A DNA stretch of 64,000 bases, from assembly GCF_003236315.1 (NCBI RefSeq), contig NZ_POTY01000002.1, forward strand, positions 1 through 64,000, read 5' to 3'. This stretch comes from Micromonospora craterilacus (GTDB lineage Bacteria; Actinomycetota; Actinomycetes; Mycobacteriales; Micromonosporaceae). Positions 8,047 through 18,049 of this stretch are shown one piece after another. Below the pieces are notes generated by a model. The model had not been told where the DNA came from, ran no database searches, and saw only the letters and a program-made list of their open reading frames with translations. Position 1 is the first letter of the stretch. Each line of letters starts with the position of its first letter. Both the position numbers and the translations under genes were made by a program.

Positions 8047-11000
8047 ATGGATGAGCCACGCCGGCGGCGATCTCTTCGTCGCTTGACGACCGCAGCCCTC
8101 GCGGCCAGCCTGGTGGCTGTGCTGCCCGCCTGGTCCGCCACCACCCCGGCGGAGGCCACCGCGGCCGCCGCTCAGGATCCCCTCACCCTCTGGTACGACG
8201 AACCGGCCGCCGACTGGGAAACCCAGGCGCTGCCGATCGGCAACGGCGCGCTCGGCGGCATGGTCTTCGGCCGGGTGGCGGCGGAGACCGTGCAGTTCAA
8301 CGAGAAGACCCTGTGGACCGGCGGCCCCGGCTCGGCCAACGGCTACAACTTCGGAAACTGGACCTCGCCACGGCCGGGCGCCATCGAGGAGGTGCAGCGG
8401 CTGATCAACGAGCGCGGCCGACTGTCACCCTCGGAGGTGGCGAACCGGCTCGGCCAGCCCAAGAGCGGATTCGGCTCGTACAACACCTTCGGTGACCTGT
8501 CGCTGCGACTCACCCGGGACCCCGGAACGGTCCAGGAGTACCGGCGGGAGCTGAACATCGGCACCGCGGTGGCCAAGGTTTCCTACCTCGACGGCGGGGT
8601 CCGCTACACCCGCGAGTACTTCGCCAGCTACCCCGACCACGTCCTGGTGGTCCGGATCAGCGCCGACCAGCCCGGCCGGATCGGCTTCACCGCCGGCGTC
8701 ACGGCGCCGAGCAACCGGTCCAGGACGGTCACCGCCAGCGGCGGCCGCATCACCTTGGCCGGCGCGCTCAACGACAACCGGCTCAGGTACGAGTCGCAGA
8801 TCCAGGTGAAGGCGGAGGGTGGCGCGGTCACCGACGGTGCCGACGGCACGGTCACCGTACGGGACGCCGACGCCGCCACGGTGATCCTGGCCGCCGGCAC
8901 CGACTACGCGCCCAGCTACCCCACCTATCGGGGCGCCGACCCGCACCCGGCCGTGACGGCCACCGTGAACGCCGCGGCGGGCAAGACGTACGCCCAACTG
9001 CTCGCCGCGCACACCGCCGACCACCGCGCGCTGTTCGACCGGGTCCGGCTGGACATCGGCCAGCAGATGCCCGACATTCCGACCGACGACCTGCTCCGCG
9101 GCTACACCGGCGGCGGCTCCCCGGCGGACCGCGCCCTGGAGGCGCTGTTCTTCCAGTACGGCCGCTACCTGCTGATCGCGTCGTCCCGGGCCGGGTCGCT
9201 GCCGGCGAACCTGCAGGGCGTCTGGAACAACGTGACCAACCCGCCCTGGGACGCCGACTACCACGTCAACATCAACCTCCAGATGAACTACTGGCCGGCC
9301 GAGGTCACCAACCTCTCCGAGACCACCGCGCCGCTGTTCGACTACGTCGACGCGATGGTGCCGCCGGGCCGGGTCAGCGCGCGGGAGATCTACGGCAGCC
9401 GGGGCTGGGTGGTGAACAACGAGACCAACATCTACGGCTTCACCGGCCTGCACAACTGGGCCAGTTCGTTCTGGTTCCCGGAGGCCGGCGCCTGGCTGGC
9501 CCAGCACTACTACCAGCACTACCAGTTCACCCGCGACGGCGCGTTCCTGCGCGACCGCGCGTACCCGGTGATGAAGGAGCTCGCCCAGTTCTGGCTGGAC
9601 GAACTGGTCGTCGACCCGCGCGACGGCAAGCTGGTGGTGTCGCCGAGCTACTCGCCCGAGCAGGGCGACTTCACCGCCGGCGCGTCGATGTCGCAGCAGA
9701 TCGTCTGGGAGTTGTTCACCAACACCGTCGAGGCCGCCGGGATCATCGGGGGCGACGACGCGTTCCGGCAGGAACTGCGGGCCGCGCTCGGCCGGCTCGA
9801 CCCGGGCATCCGGGTCGGGTCCTGGGGCCAGTTGCAGGAGTGGAAGGCGGACCTGGACGACCCGAGGAACGAGCACCGGCACGTCTCGCACCTGTTCGCC
9901 CTGCACCCGGGCGCGCAGGTCTCCGCACTGCGTGACCCCGAGCTGGCCGCCGCGGCCAAGGTCTCGCTGACCGCCCGGGGCGACGGTGGCACCGGCTGGA
10001 GCAAGGCCTGGAAGATCAACTTCTGGGCCCGGCTGCTCGACGGCGACCACGCCCACAAGATGCTCACCGAGCAACTGCGGCAGAGCACCCTCACCAACCT
10101 GTGGGACACCCACCCGCCGTTCCAGATCGACGGGAACTTCGGGGCCACCTCCGGGGTGGCGGAGATGCTGCTGCAGAGCCAGAGCGGCGAGGTGCACATC
10201 CTGCCGGCACTGCCCAGCGCCTGGGCCGACGGCTCGATCAGCGGGTTGCGCGCCCGCGGTGACCTCACCGTCGACACGGCGTGGTCGGCCGGCGCCGCGA
10301 CCGAGATCGCCGTCACCGCCGGCCGGACCGGTGCGGTGACGCTGCGCAGTCCGCTGTTCGCCGGGCCGTACCAACTGGTCGACACCACCACCGGCAAACG
10401 GGTCACGGCCCGGCCGCAGGGCGAACGGCTCACCTTCACCGCGCAGCAGGGGCACCGCTACGTCGCCACCGCACAGGTCGCCTTCGCCGTCGCCGCGCCG
10501 CAGACCCTGGAGGCGGACGAATCCGGGACGGTCGCGGTGACCGTCAACGCCGGGGTCAACCTCCCGCCGTCGACGTTGACGCTGGCCCTGCCGGCGGGCT
10601 GGAACGCGCAACCCGCCCGGTTCGAGGTGCCCCGGATGGGGCCGGGCAGCTCCCGGGTGTACCGGTTCACCGTCACCGCGACCCGGCAGGCCGCACCCGG
10701 CAAGAACCGGATCGAGGCGCGGCTGGTCACCAACAACGGGTGGCGGGCGTCCGGGTGGACGGCCGTCGCGTTGCCCGTACCGCCGCCCTGCGGCCGGCCG
10801 GACCCGGCCCACCCGCTGGTCGCCTGGGACCCCACCAGCGGGGACACGGTCGCCGACCGATCGCCGCACGGTCGCACCGGCACGGTGCACACCGGTGCCG
10901 GGTACGTCACGGACGGGCCCACCGGCAGTGCGCTGGCGCTCAACGGCACGCGGTACCTGCGGACCGCCCCCACCACGCTGGGATTCCTGGAGGCCGCCAC

Positions 11001-11424
11001 CTTCGCCGCCGAGGTCAAGGTGACCACCACCGGCAGCTACCGACGGCTGTTCGACTTCCAGCCCAGCGGTGATCCGGGCACCGACGGGGTGCTGATCGAC
11101 CTCACCCCCACCAACCAGGTGCGGTTCATCGGTTCGGGCGCCGGCGTCACCAGCAACGCCACCGTGCCCGTCGGCCGGTACGTCGACCTGGTCGTCACGA
11201 TGGACGACGGCGGCAACATCGTGGTCTATCTCGACGGCCAGCAGGCCGGCACGGCCAAGGTGCCGGACGGCGGCATCATCGGCTGTGCCACCCGCGAGCT
11301 GCGATTCGGAGCCGACCAGAACGGCGGCCAGCGGTTCACCGGTGAGGTGGACCGGATCGCCATCCTGCCCGAGGCGCTCCCGGCCAGCCAGGTCCGCACC
11401 TGGCAGGCGCGCGCCTTCGGCTGA
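8047..11424 (+). CDS. Secreted GH95 alpha-L-fucosidase/galactosidase with LamG-like C-terminus
   Basis: This is an exported glycoside hydrolase of 1125 residues. A basic signal peptide of about 40 residues ends near PAEATA. The GH95 body follows (about 50-790): [15 protein letters not shown] and [19 protein letters not shown] and [14 protein letters not shown] near 406, holding the paired catalytic-site Asn residues; SPSYSPEQG near 538, the likely general acid; and IDGNFG near 694, the conserved Asp. A beta-sandwich stretch of the NEW3 type (about 810-905) and a LamG/concanavalin-like domain (about 920-1125) complete it. The family cleaves alpha-1,2-linked L-fucose or alpha-L-galactose from glycans. 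I used ATG 8047 (GGAG 6 bases upstream). No transporter is adjacent. Confidence 0.9.
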   Translation: MDEPRRRRSLRRLTTAALAASLVAVLPAWSATTPAEATAAAAQDPLTLWYDEPAADWETQALPIGNGALGGMVFGRVAAETVQFNEKTLWTGGPGSANGYNFGNWTSPRPGAIEEVQRLINERGRLSPSEVANRLGQPKSGFGSYNTFGDLSLRLTRDPGTVQEYRRELNIGTAVAKVSYLDGGVRYTREYFASYPDHVLVVRISADQPGRIGFTAGVTAPSNRSRTVTASGGRITLAGALNDNRLRYESQIQVKAEGGAVTDGADGTVTVRDADAATVILAAGTDYAPSYPTYRGADPHPAVTATVNAAAGKTYAQLLAAHTADHRALFDRVRLDIGQQMPDIPTDDLLRGYTGGGSPADRALEALFFQYGRYLLIASSRAGSLPANLQGVWNNVTNPPWDADYHVNINLQMNYWPAEVTNLSETTAPLFDYVDAMVPPGRVSAREIYGSRGWVVNNETNIYGFTGLHNWASSFWFPEAGAWLAQHYYQHYQFTRDGAFLRDRAYPVMKELAQFWLDELVVDPRDGKLVVSPSYSPEQGDFTAGASMSQQIVWELFTNTVEAAGIIGGDDAFRQELRAALGRLDPGIRVGSWGQLQEWKADLDDPRNEHRHVSHLFALHPGAQVSALRDPELAAAAKVSLTARGDGGTGWSKAWKINFWARLLDGDHAHKMLTEQLRQSTLTNLWDTHPPFQIDGNFGATSGVAEMLLQSQSGEVHILPALPSAWADGSISGLRARGDLTVDTAWSAGAATEIAVTAGRTGAVTLRSPLFAGPYQLVDTTTGKRVTARPQGERLTFTAQQGHRYVATAQVAFAVAAPQTLEADESGTVAVTVNAGVNLPPSTLTLALPAGWNAQPARFEVPRMGPGSSRVYRFTVTATRQAAPGKNRIEARLVTNNGWRASGWTAVALPVPPPCGRPDPAHPLVAWDPTSGDTVADRSPHGRTGTVHTGAGYVTDGPTGSALALNGTRYLRTAPTTLGFLEAATFAAEVKVTTTGSYRRLFDFQPSGDPGTDGVLIDLTPTNQVRFIGSGAGVTSNATVPVGRYVDLVVTMDDGGNIVVYLDGQQAGTAKVPDGGIIGCATRELRFGADQNGGQRFTGEVDRIAILPEALPASQVRTWQARAFG

Positions 11425-11467
11425 CCCTGGCCCGCCGGTCGCCGCCGGCTGAGCGCCCGGCCGGTCA

Positions 11468-11510
11468 CGGTCCGGCCCGGTGGGACCCGCCGTCCCGCCG
11501 GGCCGGACCG
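11468..11510 (+). terminator. Stem-loop after the GH95 gene
   Basis: A perfect 13-bp stem (11468-11480 with 11498-11510) encloses a smaller 5-bp stem (GGGAC/GTCCC). It starts 43 bp after the GH95 stop and has no U-run, as is common for high-GC terminators. Confidence 0.6.
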
Positions 11511-11571
11511 TCGGCCACCGGTACGGCCACCGCACCGGCCTCCGCGGGACCGGGTGTTGCCGGGGTCTGCC

Positions 11572-12225
11572 ATGCTCTGGCTGGTGACGACCGGCCACCC
11601 CCGTTCCCACCGCCGTACCCGTAGCCGCAGGTTCCGGATCCTGCTCACGCTCGGTGCCGTGGCCGTCCTGGCCGTGGTCGCCGTGGTCGCGGTGCCGCTG
11701 CTGCGGCCGCCGGGCCCGCGCCCGTTGTTCCAGCTTCCGGTCGGCTGCGGCGAGACGTGGCAACTGAGCACCTACCCCGGCCATGACGACTACGACGTGG
11801 ACCTCTACCCGACCGAGGGCGAGGTGTGGGGCAGGCCGGTGCTCGCCTCCTCCGAAGGCACCGTCACGGTGGCCGGGATCAACGGCTCGCTGGGTGGTCG
11901 TACCCCGGAAAACCCGGACGGCCCACGGGGCCGCGGCGGCGGTTACTGGGTGAAGATCGATCATGGCGGCCGGTGGGAGACGCAGTACCTGCACCTGCTC
12001 GAACCGCCACTGGTGGAGGTCGGGCAGCGGGTCGCCCAGGGCGAACAGATCGGGCGGATCGGCAGCACCGGCAACTCCGGCGCGCCGCACCTGCACTACG
12101 AGCAGCGCCGGGGCTGGCAGAAGGTGGAGACCTGGTTCGACGGGTCGCCGTCGGGCATCACCCACGACGACGCCGAGTACACCCTGCGGCTGACCAGCAA
12201 CAACTGCGCTCCCGCACAGTCGTAG
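11572..12225 (+). CDS. Membrane-anchored M23-family peptidase
   Basis: This is a protein of 217 residues from ATG 11572 with a basic N-terminus and one membrane segment (ILLTLGAVAVLAVVAVVAVPLL), then an extracytoplasmic LytM/M23 domain. The metal-site pattern appears as GHDDYDVD (His and Asp ligands) and GAPHLHYE (HxH); QYLHLL and GEQIGRIGSTGNSG are the usual strands between them. Such enzymes cut peptidoglycan cross-links or act as non-catalytic wall-binding partners. Here the zinc ligands look intact. The start is uncertain: GTG 11554 and GTG 11584 are in frame and none has a strong ribosome-binding site. It has no obvious link to the neighbours. Confidence 0.75.
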   Translation: MLWLVTTGHPRSHRRTRSRRFRILLTLGAVAVLAVVAVVAVPLLRPPGPRPLFQLPVGCGETWQLSTYPGHDDYDVDLYPTEGEVWGRPVLASSEGTVTVAGINGSLGGRTPENPDGPRGRGGGYWVKIDHGGRWETQYLHLLEPPLVEVGQRVAQGEQIGRIGSTGNSGAPHLHYEQRRGWQKVETWFDGSPSGITHDDAEYTLRLTSNNCAPAQS

Positions 12226-12267
12226 CCGGCATCGCGGGAACCGCCTCCGGGCTGCGCCGGTGGCTCC

Positions 12268-12282
12268 TAGGATCGGCACATG
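12268..12282 (+). promoter_or_regulatory. -10 element of a leaderless gene
   Basis: TAGGAT (12268-12273) ends 6 bases before the ATG at 12280. That places transcription start at or next to the A of the start codon, the arrangement of leaderless actinobacterial genes. No ribosome-binding site is present and no clear -35 is visible. Confidence 0.5.
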
Positions 12283-12864
12283 GCCCAACCCGACGAGGGG
12301 GACGTGTCGGGTCGGCACGGCGACCCGATACCGGCGACGGTGCCCGACGGCGCGGAGACACACACCCGGGTGATCGTCGACCGGATCACGCTGACCTCCG
12401 CGCGGGCGTTCGACGACGTGCTGGCCGACGTCTACACCGGCATCTCGCGGCCCGACCTGGCGGCCGAGATGCACGAGTGGGCGTCGGCGCCGTCGTACGC
12501 CGACTACACGAGAAAGGTACGCGAGGCCAGTGGCCCGGCCGGCCTGATGCGCTTCCTGCACCTCGACCTGGACACCGCCCTGCGCGAGGACCCCGACATC
12601 ACGCCGTACCGGCTGGTCCGAATCATCGCCGGCAACCCGGTCACGATGAGTCGGATGACGCGCCACGTGCCCGACGCGGGCGCGTACGCCCCCGTCACCA
12701 TCCTGCTCTGGCAGGACGGCGACACCGTGCGGATCGCTTACGACACGGTGGCGAGCCTGATCACCCCGTACGGCGATCCGCGTGCGTTGGCGGTGGCCCG
12801 CGAACTGGATGCCGAGGTGCTGGACCTGCTCCGCCGCGCCGCCGCGGCCCCAGCCCGCGCCTGA
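12280..12864 (+). CDS. DUF302-like protein
   Basis: This is a protein of 194 residues without signal peptide or membrane segment. The pattern GNPVTMSRMTRHVPDAG..APVTILLWQDGDTVRIAYDTVASLI followed by ALAVARELDAEVLDLL resembles the DUF302 fold: a gene-product stretch, the strand pair LLWQDG/VRIAYD, and the final helix. Function in the family is not established. It is probably translated from a leaderless transcript (TAGGAT 6 bases before the start). The N-terminal 30 residues are polar and may be disordered. Confidence 0.6.
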   Translation: MAQPDEGDVSGRHGDPIPATVPDGAETHTRVIVDRITLTSARAFDDVLADVYTGISRPDLAAEMHEWASAPSYADYTRKVREASGPAGLMRFLHLDLDTALREDPDITPYRLVRIIAGNPVTMSRMTRHVPDAGAYAPVTILLWQDGDTVRIAYDTVASLITPYGDPRALAVARELDAEVLDLLRRAAAAPARA

Positions 12865-12925
12865 CGCCGGCCGCCCGGCGGTGCGGAGCGCGGGGATGTC
12901 GTACCCCTCTGCTGGAATGCCGGGC

Positions 12926-13387
12926 GTGGGTGTGTTGTATGACTACTTCCGGGCGGCGGACGACGCCGCGGCGGTGAAACTGATGGCGGATCTCGACGGC
13001 GGCCCGGTCGTCACGGCAGACGGGCGACCCGGGGTCGACGCGATCGACCTCAAGGGCATCGACCCCGGGGTGACGCTGGGTCAACTGGTGTCTCTCGCGC
13101 GTGGGGTGGCCTGGCAGGCCGGTCTGGTCGGAGAGCAGTTGCTGTGCAGCGGTGACCCGGACGGGCCCTGGCTGACCTCCCTCGACGACGCCACAAGGGA
13201 CACCCTGGCCTCGATCACCGCCGCCCAACTGCCCGAGCTGTCGGCCCGCTGGGGGCAGACCGAGGAACTCGCCTGGGACGGCCCGCTCCCCGCCGACCAG
13301 ATGCTGCCGGTGATCGAGGCGGTCGCCGCCCTCGCCCGGCGGGCCCGCGACGCCGGTGAACACCTCTACTGCTGGTGCTGCCTGTAG
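12926..13387 (+). CDS. Conserved small protein with CWCC tail, unknown function
   Basis: This is a protein of 153 residues from GTG 12926 (VGVLYDYFRA); ATG 12917 in the same frame is an alternative. It has no membrane segment. It begins with a short domain (YDYFRAADDAAAVKLM) reminiscent of small proteins of the YfbM kind, then acidic and hydrophobic helices, and ends in YCWCCL. A cysteine cluster at the extreme C-terminus is unusual and could bind metal or be modified. I do not recognise a function. Upstream are unrelated genes; downstream is the promoter of the peptide importer. Confidence 0.6.
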   Translation: MGVLYDYFRAADDAAAVKLMADLDGGPVVTADGRPGVDAIDLKGIDPGVTLGQLVSLARGVAWQAGLVGEQLLCSGDPDGPWLTSLDDATRDTLASITAAQLPELSARWGQTEELAWDGPLPADQMLPVIEAVAALARRARDAGEHLYCWCCL

Positions 13388-13506
13388 CTCCGGCGGGGCC
13401 AGCGGCCGAGCCTCCGTGTCCTGCCGGCAGGGCGGTTTGCGGCTAGCGTGGGGCGAGGAGGGGAGGCGGCGGCCCCGCGGAGCGGGCAATTTGCCACAGT
13501 TTGTGT

Positions 13507-13535
13507 TGACATTCGTCGGCCAGGGGGCCAGACTC
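13507..13535 (+). promoter_or_regulatory. Promoter of the peptide-importer operon
   Basis: TTGACA (13507-13512), a 17-bp spacer and CAGACT (13530-13535) lie 45 bp before the ATG at 13580. The leader carries GGGAGGA at 13571-13577 as ribosome-binding site. Confidence 0.65.
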
Positions 13536-13579
13536 GCCAAAATCTTTCATCTGCCGGGGAAGAATCCAGGGGGAGGACC

Positions 13580-15115
13580 ATGTCCAGCACCAGATTCCGG
13601 TTGGCCGGCGCCACATTCGCCCTGATGCTCGTCGCCGTCGCCGGATGCACCACCGGTGAGGGCGTCGACGTCGACGGGGCTGACGGGGCAGGCGCGGGCG
13701 GCGTCCTCAATGCCGCCATCGGCGGCGAGCCCGACCAGCTCGACCCGCACAAGACTTCCGCCTACTACAGCTTCCAGGTGCTGGAGAACGTCTACGACAC
13801 CCTCGTCGAGCCGGACGCGAACCTGGAGATGAAGCCCTCCCTGGCCACCGAGTGGACCACCAGCGACGACCAGCTGACCTGGACTTTCACCCTCCGCGAG
13901 GGGGTCAAGTTTTCCGACGGGTCGCCGCTGACCTCGGCGGACGTGGTCTACTCCTACACCCGGATCATCGACGGGAAACTGAACACCGCGTACAAGTTCG
14001 CCACCGTCAAGTCGGTGACCGCGCCCGATCCGACCACCGTGGTCGTCGCCCTCACCGCGCCCACCCCGAACCTGCTGGCCAACCTCGGCGGCTTCAAGGG
14101 CGTGGCGATCGTCCAGAAGTCCAACGTGGAATCCGGCGAGGTGACCACCAAGCCGGTCGGCAGCGGCCCGTTCGCCATCGGCAGCTACAGCTCCGGCGAC
14201 AACATCCGGCTGGTCCGTAACGACAATTACTGGGGCGACAAGCCCAAGCTCGACGGGGTGACCTTCACCTTCGTCAAGGATCCCACGGTGGCCCTGCAGA
14301 ACCTGCGCGGCGGCGAGGTGCAGTGGACCGACAACCTGCCACCCCAGCAGGTCCCGGCCCTGCTCGACGGCGACGACGTCAACGTGCGAACGGTGCCGTC
14401 CAGCGACTACTGGTACCTCGCCCTCAACCAGGCCCGCAAGCCGTACGACGACGTCAACGTGCGCCGGGCCGTCGCCTTCGCACTCGACCGGGAGGCGATC
14501 ACCAAGGCCGCCAAGTTCGGGCTGGCCACCGTCAACCAGGCGGCCATCCCGGAGAACAGCGCCTTCTACTACGAGTACGCGCCCTACCGGCACGACCCGA
14601 ACCAGGCGCGGCAGCTGCTCGACCAGGCCGGCGTCAGCGATCTGACCATGGATCTGATGGTCACCAGCGAGTACCCGGAGACCGTCACCGCCGCCCAGGT
14701 CATCGCGTCGCAGCTGGAGGCCATCGGCGTCAACATCAAGATCCGTACGCTGGACTTCGCGCAGTGGCTCGACGAGCAGGGCAAGGGCAACTTCGACTCG
14801 TTCATGCTCGGCTGGCTGGGCAACGTCGACCCCGACGAGTTCTACTACGCCCAGCACCACAGCGGCGGCACGTTCAACTTCCACAAGTACCGCAACCCCG
14901 CCGTGGACCAGCTGCTCGACCGGGCCCGGACGGAGACCGACCAGGCCGCCCGCAAGCAGCAGTACGAGCAGGTGGCCAAGCAGATCGTGGACGACGCCAG
15001 CTACATCTACCTGTACAACCCGGACGTGGCGCAGGGCTGGTCCAAGCAGGTCTCCGGTTACGAGGTACGCACCGACCGGGCGATCCGGTTCCGCGACGTG
15101 GCCCTCGCCCGGTGA
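13580..15115 (+). CDS. Peptide/oligopeptide-type ABC importer binding lipoprotein (SBP family 5)
   Basis: This is an extracytoplasmic receptor of 511 residues. The lipobox is VAGC near residue 24, after a short hydrophobic stretch, so it is probably lipid-anchored. Family 5 motifs follow: GGEPDQLDPHKTSAYYSFQVLENVYDT-like start, LREGVKFSDGSPLTSADVVYSY, the VGSGPFAIGSY turn, and NVRRAVAFALDREAI. It is the first gene of a five-gene dpp/opp-type operon with both permeases and both ATPases. Family members bind di- or oligopeptides, nickel or oligosaccharides; the substrate cannot be read here. ATG 13580 follows GGGAGGA. Confidence 0.9.
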   Translation: MSSTRFRLAGATFALMLVAVAGCTTGEGVDVDGADGAGAGGVLNAAIGGEPDQLDPHKTSAYYSFQVLENVYDTLVEPDANLEMKPSLATEWTTSDDQLTWTFTLREGVKFSDGSPLTSADVVYSYTRIIDGKLNTAYKFATVKSVTAPDPTTVVVALTAPTPNLLANLGGFKGVAIVQKSNVESGEVTTKPVGSGPFAIGSYSSGDNIRLVRNDNYWGDKPKLDGVTFTFVKDPTVALQNLRGGEVQWTDNLPPQQVPALLDGDDVNVRTVPSSDYWYLALNQARKPYDDVNVRRAVAFALDREAITKAAKFGLATVNQAAIPENSAFYYEYAPYRHDPNQARQLLDQAGVSDLTMDLMVTSEYPETVTAAQVIASQLEAIGVNIKIRTLDFAQWLDEQGKGNFDSFMLGWLGNVDPDEFYYAQHHSGGTFNFHKYRNPAVDQLLDRARTETDQAARKQQYEQVAKQIVDDASYIYLYNPDVAQGWSKQVSGYEVRTDRAIRFRDVALAR

Positions 15116-15133
15116 GCCGGCAGGGGACCTCAG

Positions 15134-16078
15134 GTGGCCCGCTTCGTCATCCGCCGGCTGTTGCAGTCCGGCGTCGTACTACTCGGCGTGACCCTCGTCG
15201 TGTTCCTGCTGCTCCAGTTGGTGCCGGGTGACCCCGTCCGGGTGGCCCTCGGCACCCGCTTCGACCCGCAGACGTACGAGGCGCTGCGGGCCCGGGCCGG
15301 GCTGGACCAGCCCCTCGTCGCGCAGTACTTCAACTATCTCGGTCGGGCGCTGACCGGCGACCTCGGCGTCAGCTTCCGCAGTGGACGGCCGGTCACCTCG
15401 ATCGTGCTGGAGCGGCTGCCCGCGACGCTGTCCCTGGCGGTCACCGCCGTCGTGTTCGCGATGCTGATCGCGTTCCCGTTGGGCGTGCTGTCGGCCATCC
15501 GCAGCGGCTCGTTCATCGACCATGCGGCGCGGGTGTTCAGCCAGTTCGGCGTCTCGGTGCCCGACTTCTGGATGGGCATCATGGGCATCCTGCTCTTCGC
15601 CGGGGTGCTCGGCTGGCTGCCACCGTCGGGCTATGTGGCCCTCACCGAGGATCCGGCCAGGTGGGCCTCGCACGTCGCCCTGCCGGCGGCGACGGTCGGC
15701 CTGGTGACCGCCTCGATCCTCACCCGGTTCATCCGATCCTCAATGCTGGAGGTGCTGTCGGAGGACTACGTCCGCACCGCCGAGGCGAAGGGGCTGCGGA
15801 CCCGGGTGGTGGTGCTGCGGCACGTGCTGCGTAACGCGCTCATCCCGGTGGTCACCGTCGTGGCGGTGCAGCTGGCGAGCCTGCTCGGCGGCGTGATCGT
15901 GATCGAGGTGCTGTTCGCCTGGCCCGGCATCGGCCGGCTCACCTACGACGCGGTGCAGGCCCGGGACTATCCGGTGCTGCAGGGGGCCGTCCTCCTGGTC
16001 GCCGCGTTGTTCCTCCTGGTCAACCTCCTGGTGGACATCCTCTACGCCCGCCTCGACCCGCGCATCACGGTCCGATGA
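15134..16078 (+). CDS. Peptide ABC importer permease, DppB-type
   Basis: This is an inner-membrane permease of 314 residues. It opens with ARFVIRRLLQSGVVLLGVTLVVFLLLQLVPGDPV, the standard DppB/OppB N-terminus (membrane segment 1 and the LVPGDP motif), and has about six segments. The conserved cytoplasmic loop is YVRTAEAKGLRTRVVVLRHVLRNALIPV. GTG 15134 lies 18 bp after the binding-protein stop with GGGGA upstream. The stop overlaps the next ATG by 4 bases. Confidence 0.9.
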   Translation: MARFVIRRLLQSGVVLLGVTLVVFLLLQLVPGDPVRVALGTRFDPQTYEALRARAGLDQPLVAQYFNYLGRALTGDLGVSFRSGRPVTSIVLERLPATLSLAVTAVVFAMLIAFPLGVLSAIRSGSFIDHAARVFSQFGVSVPDFWMGIMGILLFAGVLGWLPPSGYVALTEDPARWASHVALPAATVGLVTASILTRFIRSSMLEVLSEDYVRTAEAKGLRTRVVVLRHVLRNALIPVVTVVAVQLASLLGGVIVIEVLFAWPGIGRLTYDAVQARDYPVLQGAVLLVAALFLLVNLLVDILYARLDPRITVR

Positions 16079-16968
16079 GCGCGGGTGGAGAAGGCGGTGG
16101 GGACGGTCAGCTGCGCCGGGCCCTGTCGGCGTTGCGCCACGACCCGCTGGCCCTGACCGGCAGTGCGGTCCTCGCGCTGCTGGTCGTGGTGGGCGTGGCC
16201 GGGTCCTGGTTGGCGCCGTCGGGCGTCAACGACGTGGACGTCGACCGGATGCTGGAGTCGCCCAGCTGGTCGCATCCCTTCGGCACCGACGAACTCGGCC
16301 GCGACGTGCTCAGCCGGGTCATGGTCGCGGCCCGGGTGTCGCTCCAGGTCGGCCTGGTCAGCGTCGGGATCGCCCTGGTCGTGGGCGTGACCCTCGGACT
16401 GTTCGCCGGCTACTACCGGGGCTGGCTCGACAACGTGCTCATGCGCTGCATGGACGTGTTGTTCGCGTTCCCGGTCCTGCTGCTCGCGGTGGCCATCGTG
16501 GCGGTGCTCGGGCCGGGGCTGCTCACCGCGATGATCGCGATCGGGGTGGTCTACACCCCGATCTTCGCCCGGGTGACCCGGGCCGGGGTGCTCTCCGTCC
16601 GGGAGCAGGTCTTCGTCCGGGCGGCCGTCTCGATCGGCGCGTCCGACCTGCGCATCATGCGCCGGCACGTGCTGCCCAACATCGCGGCGCCGCTGATCGT
16701 GCAGACCTCACTGTCGCTGGCCTTCGCCATCCTGTCCGAGGCGGCGTTGTCCTTCCTCGGTCTCGGCGTCCAACCACCGGCGCCCGCCTGGGGCCGGATG
16801 CTGTACGACGGGCGCGGCTTCGTCACCGATGCGTGGTGGCTGGGCGTGTTCCCCGGCGCCGCGATCTTCCTCACCGTCCTCGCGTTCAACCTGGTCGGCG
16901 ACGCGCTGCGCGACGTGCTCGATCCCCGCCAGCTCACCGTCAGCGAAGCGAGGAGAAGCACCGCATGA
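16075..16968 (+). CDS. Peptide ABC importer permease, DppC-type
   Basis: This is the partner permease, 297 residues, with the DppC/OppC layout: a first membrane segment (LTGSAVLALLVVVGVAGSWL), then HPFGTDELGRDVLSRVM, which is diagnostic, and the loop FVRAAVSIGASDLRIMRRHVLPNI. ATGA overlaps occur at both ends. The last codons (GAAGCGAGGAGAAGCACCGCATGA) resemble the tail of the ATGA-linked elements seen elsewhere in the window, so its C-terminus may have been reshaped by one. Confidence 0.9.
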   Translation: MSAGGEGGGDGQLRRALSALRHDPLALTGSAVLALLVVVGVAGSWLAPSGVNDVDVDRMLESPSWSHPFGTDELGRDVLSRVMVAARVSLQVGLVSVGIALVVGVTLGLFAGYYRGWLDNVLMRCMDVLFAFPVLLLAVAIVAVLGPGLLTAMIAIGVVYTPIFARVTRAGVLSVREQVFVRAAVSIGASDLRIMRRHVLPNIAAPLIVQTSLSLAFAILSEAALSFLGLGVQPPAPAWGRMLYDGRGFVTDAWWLGVFPGAAIFLTVLAFNLVGDALRDVLDPRQLTVSEARRSTA

Positions 16969-17969
16969 GCGAGCGTCAGCGAGGCGATCGGCCGGTCCTG
17001 GCTGTCGAGGACCTCACCGTCACCATCGGCACCCGCCGGGGTCCGGCCCGGGCGGTCGCCGGCGTGGACTGGTCGGTCCGGGCGGGGGAGACCCTCGCGC
17101 TGGTGGGCGAGTCGGGCAGCGGCAAGAGCATGAGCGTGCTCGCCGCGACCGGCCTCGCGCCCCGGTCCGCCCGGGTGACCGGGCGCGTCCACCTGCTCGG
17201 TACGGAACTCACCGGGCTGCCGGCGGAACGCCGCCGACGGATGCGCGGGCGGCACGTGGGTTTCGTCTTCCAGGATCCGATGACCTCGCTCAACCCGGTG
17301 CTGACCGTGGGCCGGCAGGTGATCGAGGCCGCCGAGGAACACCTCGGGCTGACCCGGCGGGCCGCCCGGGCCCGCGCCGTCGAACTGCTCGACCTGGTCG
17401 GCATCCCGTCCGCCGCCGAGCGGGTGGACGCGTACCCGCATCAGTTCTCCGGCGGCATGCGCCAGCGGGTGGTGATCGCCATGGCGCTGGCCTGCGAGCC
17501 GGATCTGCTCATCGCCGACGAGCCGACGACCGCCCTCGACGTCACCACCCAGGCCCAGATCGTCGAGCTGGTCGCCGACCTGCAGCGGCGGCTGGGCACC
17601 GCGGTCGTCTGGATCACCCACGATCTCGGCGTCGTCGCCGGCATCGCGGACACGGTGGCCGTCATGTACGCCGGCCGCATTCTCGAACAGGGCCCGGTCG
17701 ACGCTGTTTTCGCCGACCCGTCGCATCCGTACACCGCGGCGCTGCTGGCGGCCCGACCTGACCCGGCCGCCGGCGGCGGTGATCTGGTCACCATCCAGGG
17801 TGCACCGCCGAGTCCGCTGGACCTGCCCGCCGGCTGTGCCTTCTGGCCCCGCTGCCCGGTACGCGGCGACGCCCGCTGCGAGCATGAACTGCCGCCGTTG
17901 GCCCCGGTGTCCGCGGACCACCACGTGCGTACGTTCTACCCGCACCAACCCGACGGGGGGAGCCGATGA
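16965..17969 (+). CDS. Peptide ABC importer ATPase, DppD-type
   Basis: This is a cytoplasmic ATPase of 334 residues. It has Walker [10 protein letters not shown]-loop [12 protein letters not shown], signature FSGGMRQR, Walker [13 protein letters not shown] and H-loop WITHDLG. A C-terminal oligopeptide/dipeptide extension contains the [15 protein letters not shown] cysteine pattern that binds an iron-sulfur cluster in some DppD proteins. It opens with [11 protein letters not shown], whose first six residues equal the peptide encoded by the ATGA-linked elements at 53406 and 54633, so its start region may derive from one. ATGA overlaps occur at both ends. Confidence 0.9.
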   Translation: MSERQRGDRPVLAVEDLTVTIGTRRGPARAVAGVDWSVRAGETLALVGESGSGKSMSVLAATGLAPRSARVTGRVHLLGTELTGLPAERRRRMRGRHVGFVFQDPMTSLNPVLTVGRQVIEAAEEHLGLTRRAARARAVELLDLVGIPSAAERVDAYPHQFSGGMRQRVVIAMALACEPDLLIADEPTTALDVTTQAQIVELVADLQRRLGTAVVWITHDLGVVAGIADTVAVMYAGRILEQGPVDAVFADPSHPYTAALLAARPDPAAGGGDLVTIQGAPPSPLDLPAGCAFWPRCPVRGDARCEHELPPLAPVSADHHVRTFYPHQPDGGSR

Positions 17970-18049
17970 GCGAGCGCAACGCGAATCAGCGAACTCGGAG
18001 CTACGGTGCGTCATCTCGGCCCGGGGCGCAGCGGGGGAGTGCCGGCATG
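17966..18049 (+). repeat. ATGA-linked element, frame-fused copy, between dppD- and dppF-type genes
   Basis: This 81-bp unit begins at the ATGA that ends the DppD gene and finishes at GGCATGA where the DppF gene proper begins. It encodes [11 protein letters not shown]...GAQRGSAG, recognisably the same peptide as the copies at 49772, 53406 and 54633. Its length is a multiple of three and it has no stop, so it is in frame with the downstream gene. GGGGGAG at 18032-18038 provides a ribosome-binding site 8 bases before ATG 18047. Confidence 0.6.

Noticed and set aside
8425-12666. Very long minus-strand open frame of 1413 codons
   Set aside because: It is antisense to the GH95 and M23 genes and reflects third-codon GC bias; its product is a low-complexity Arg/Gly/Val/Asp-rich string without domains.
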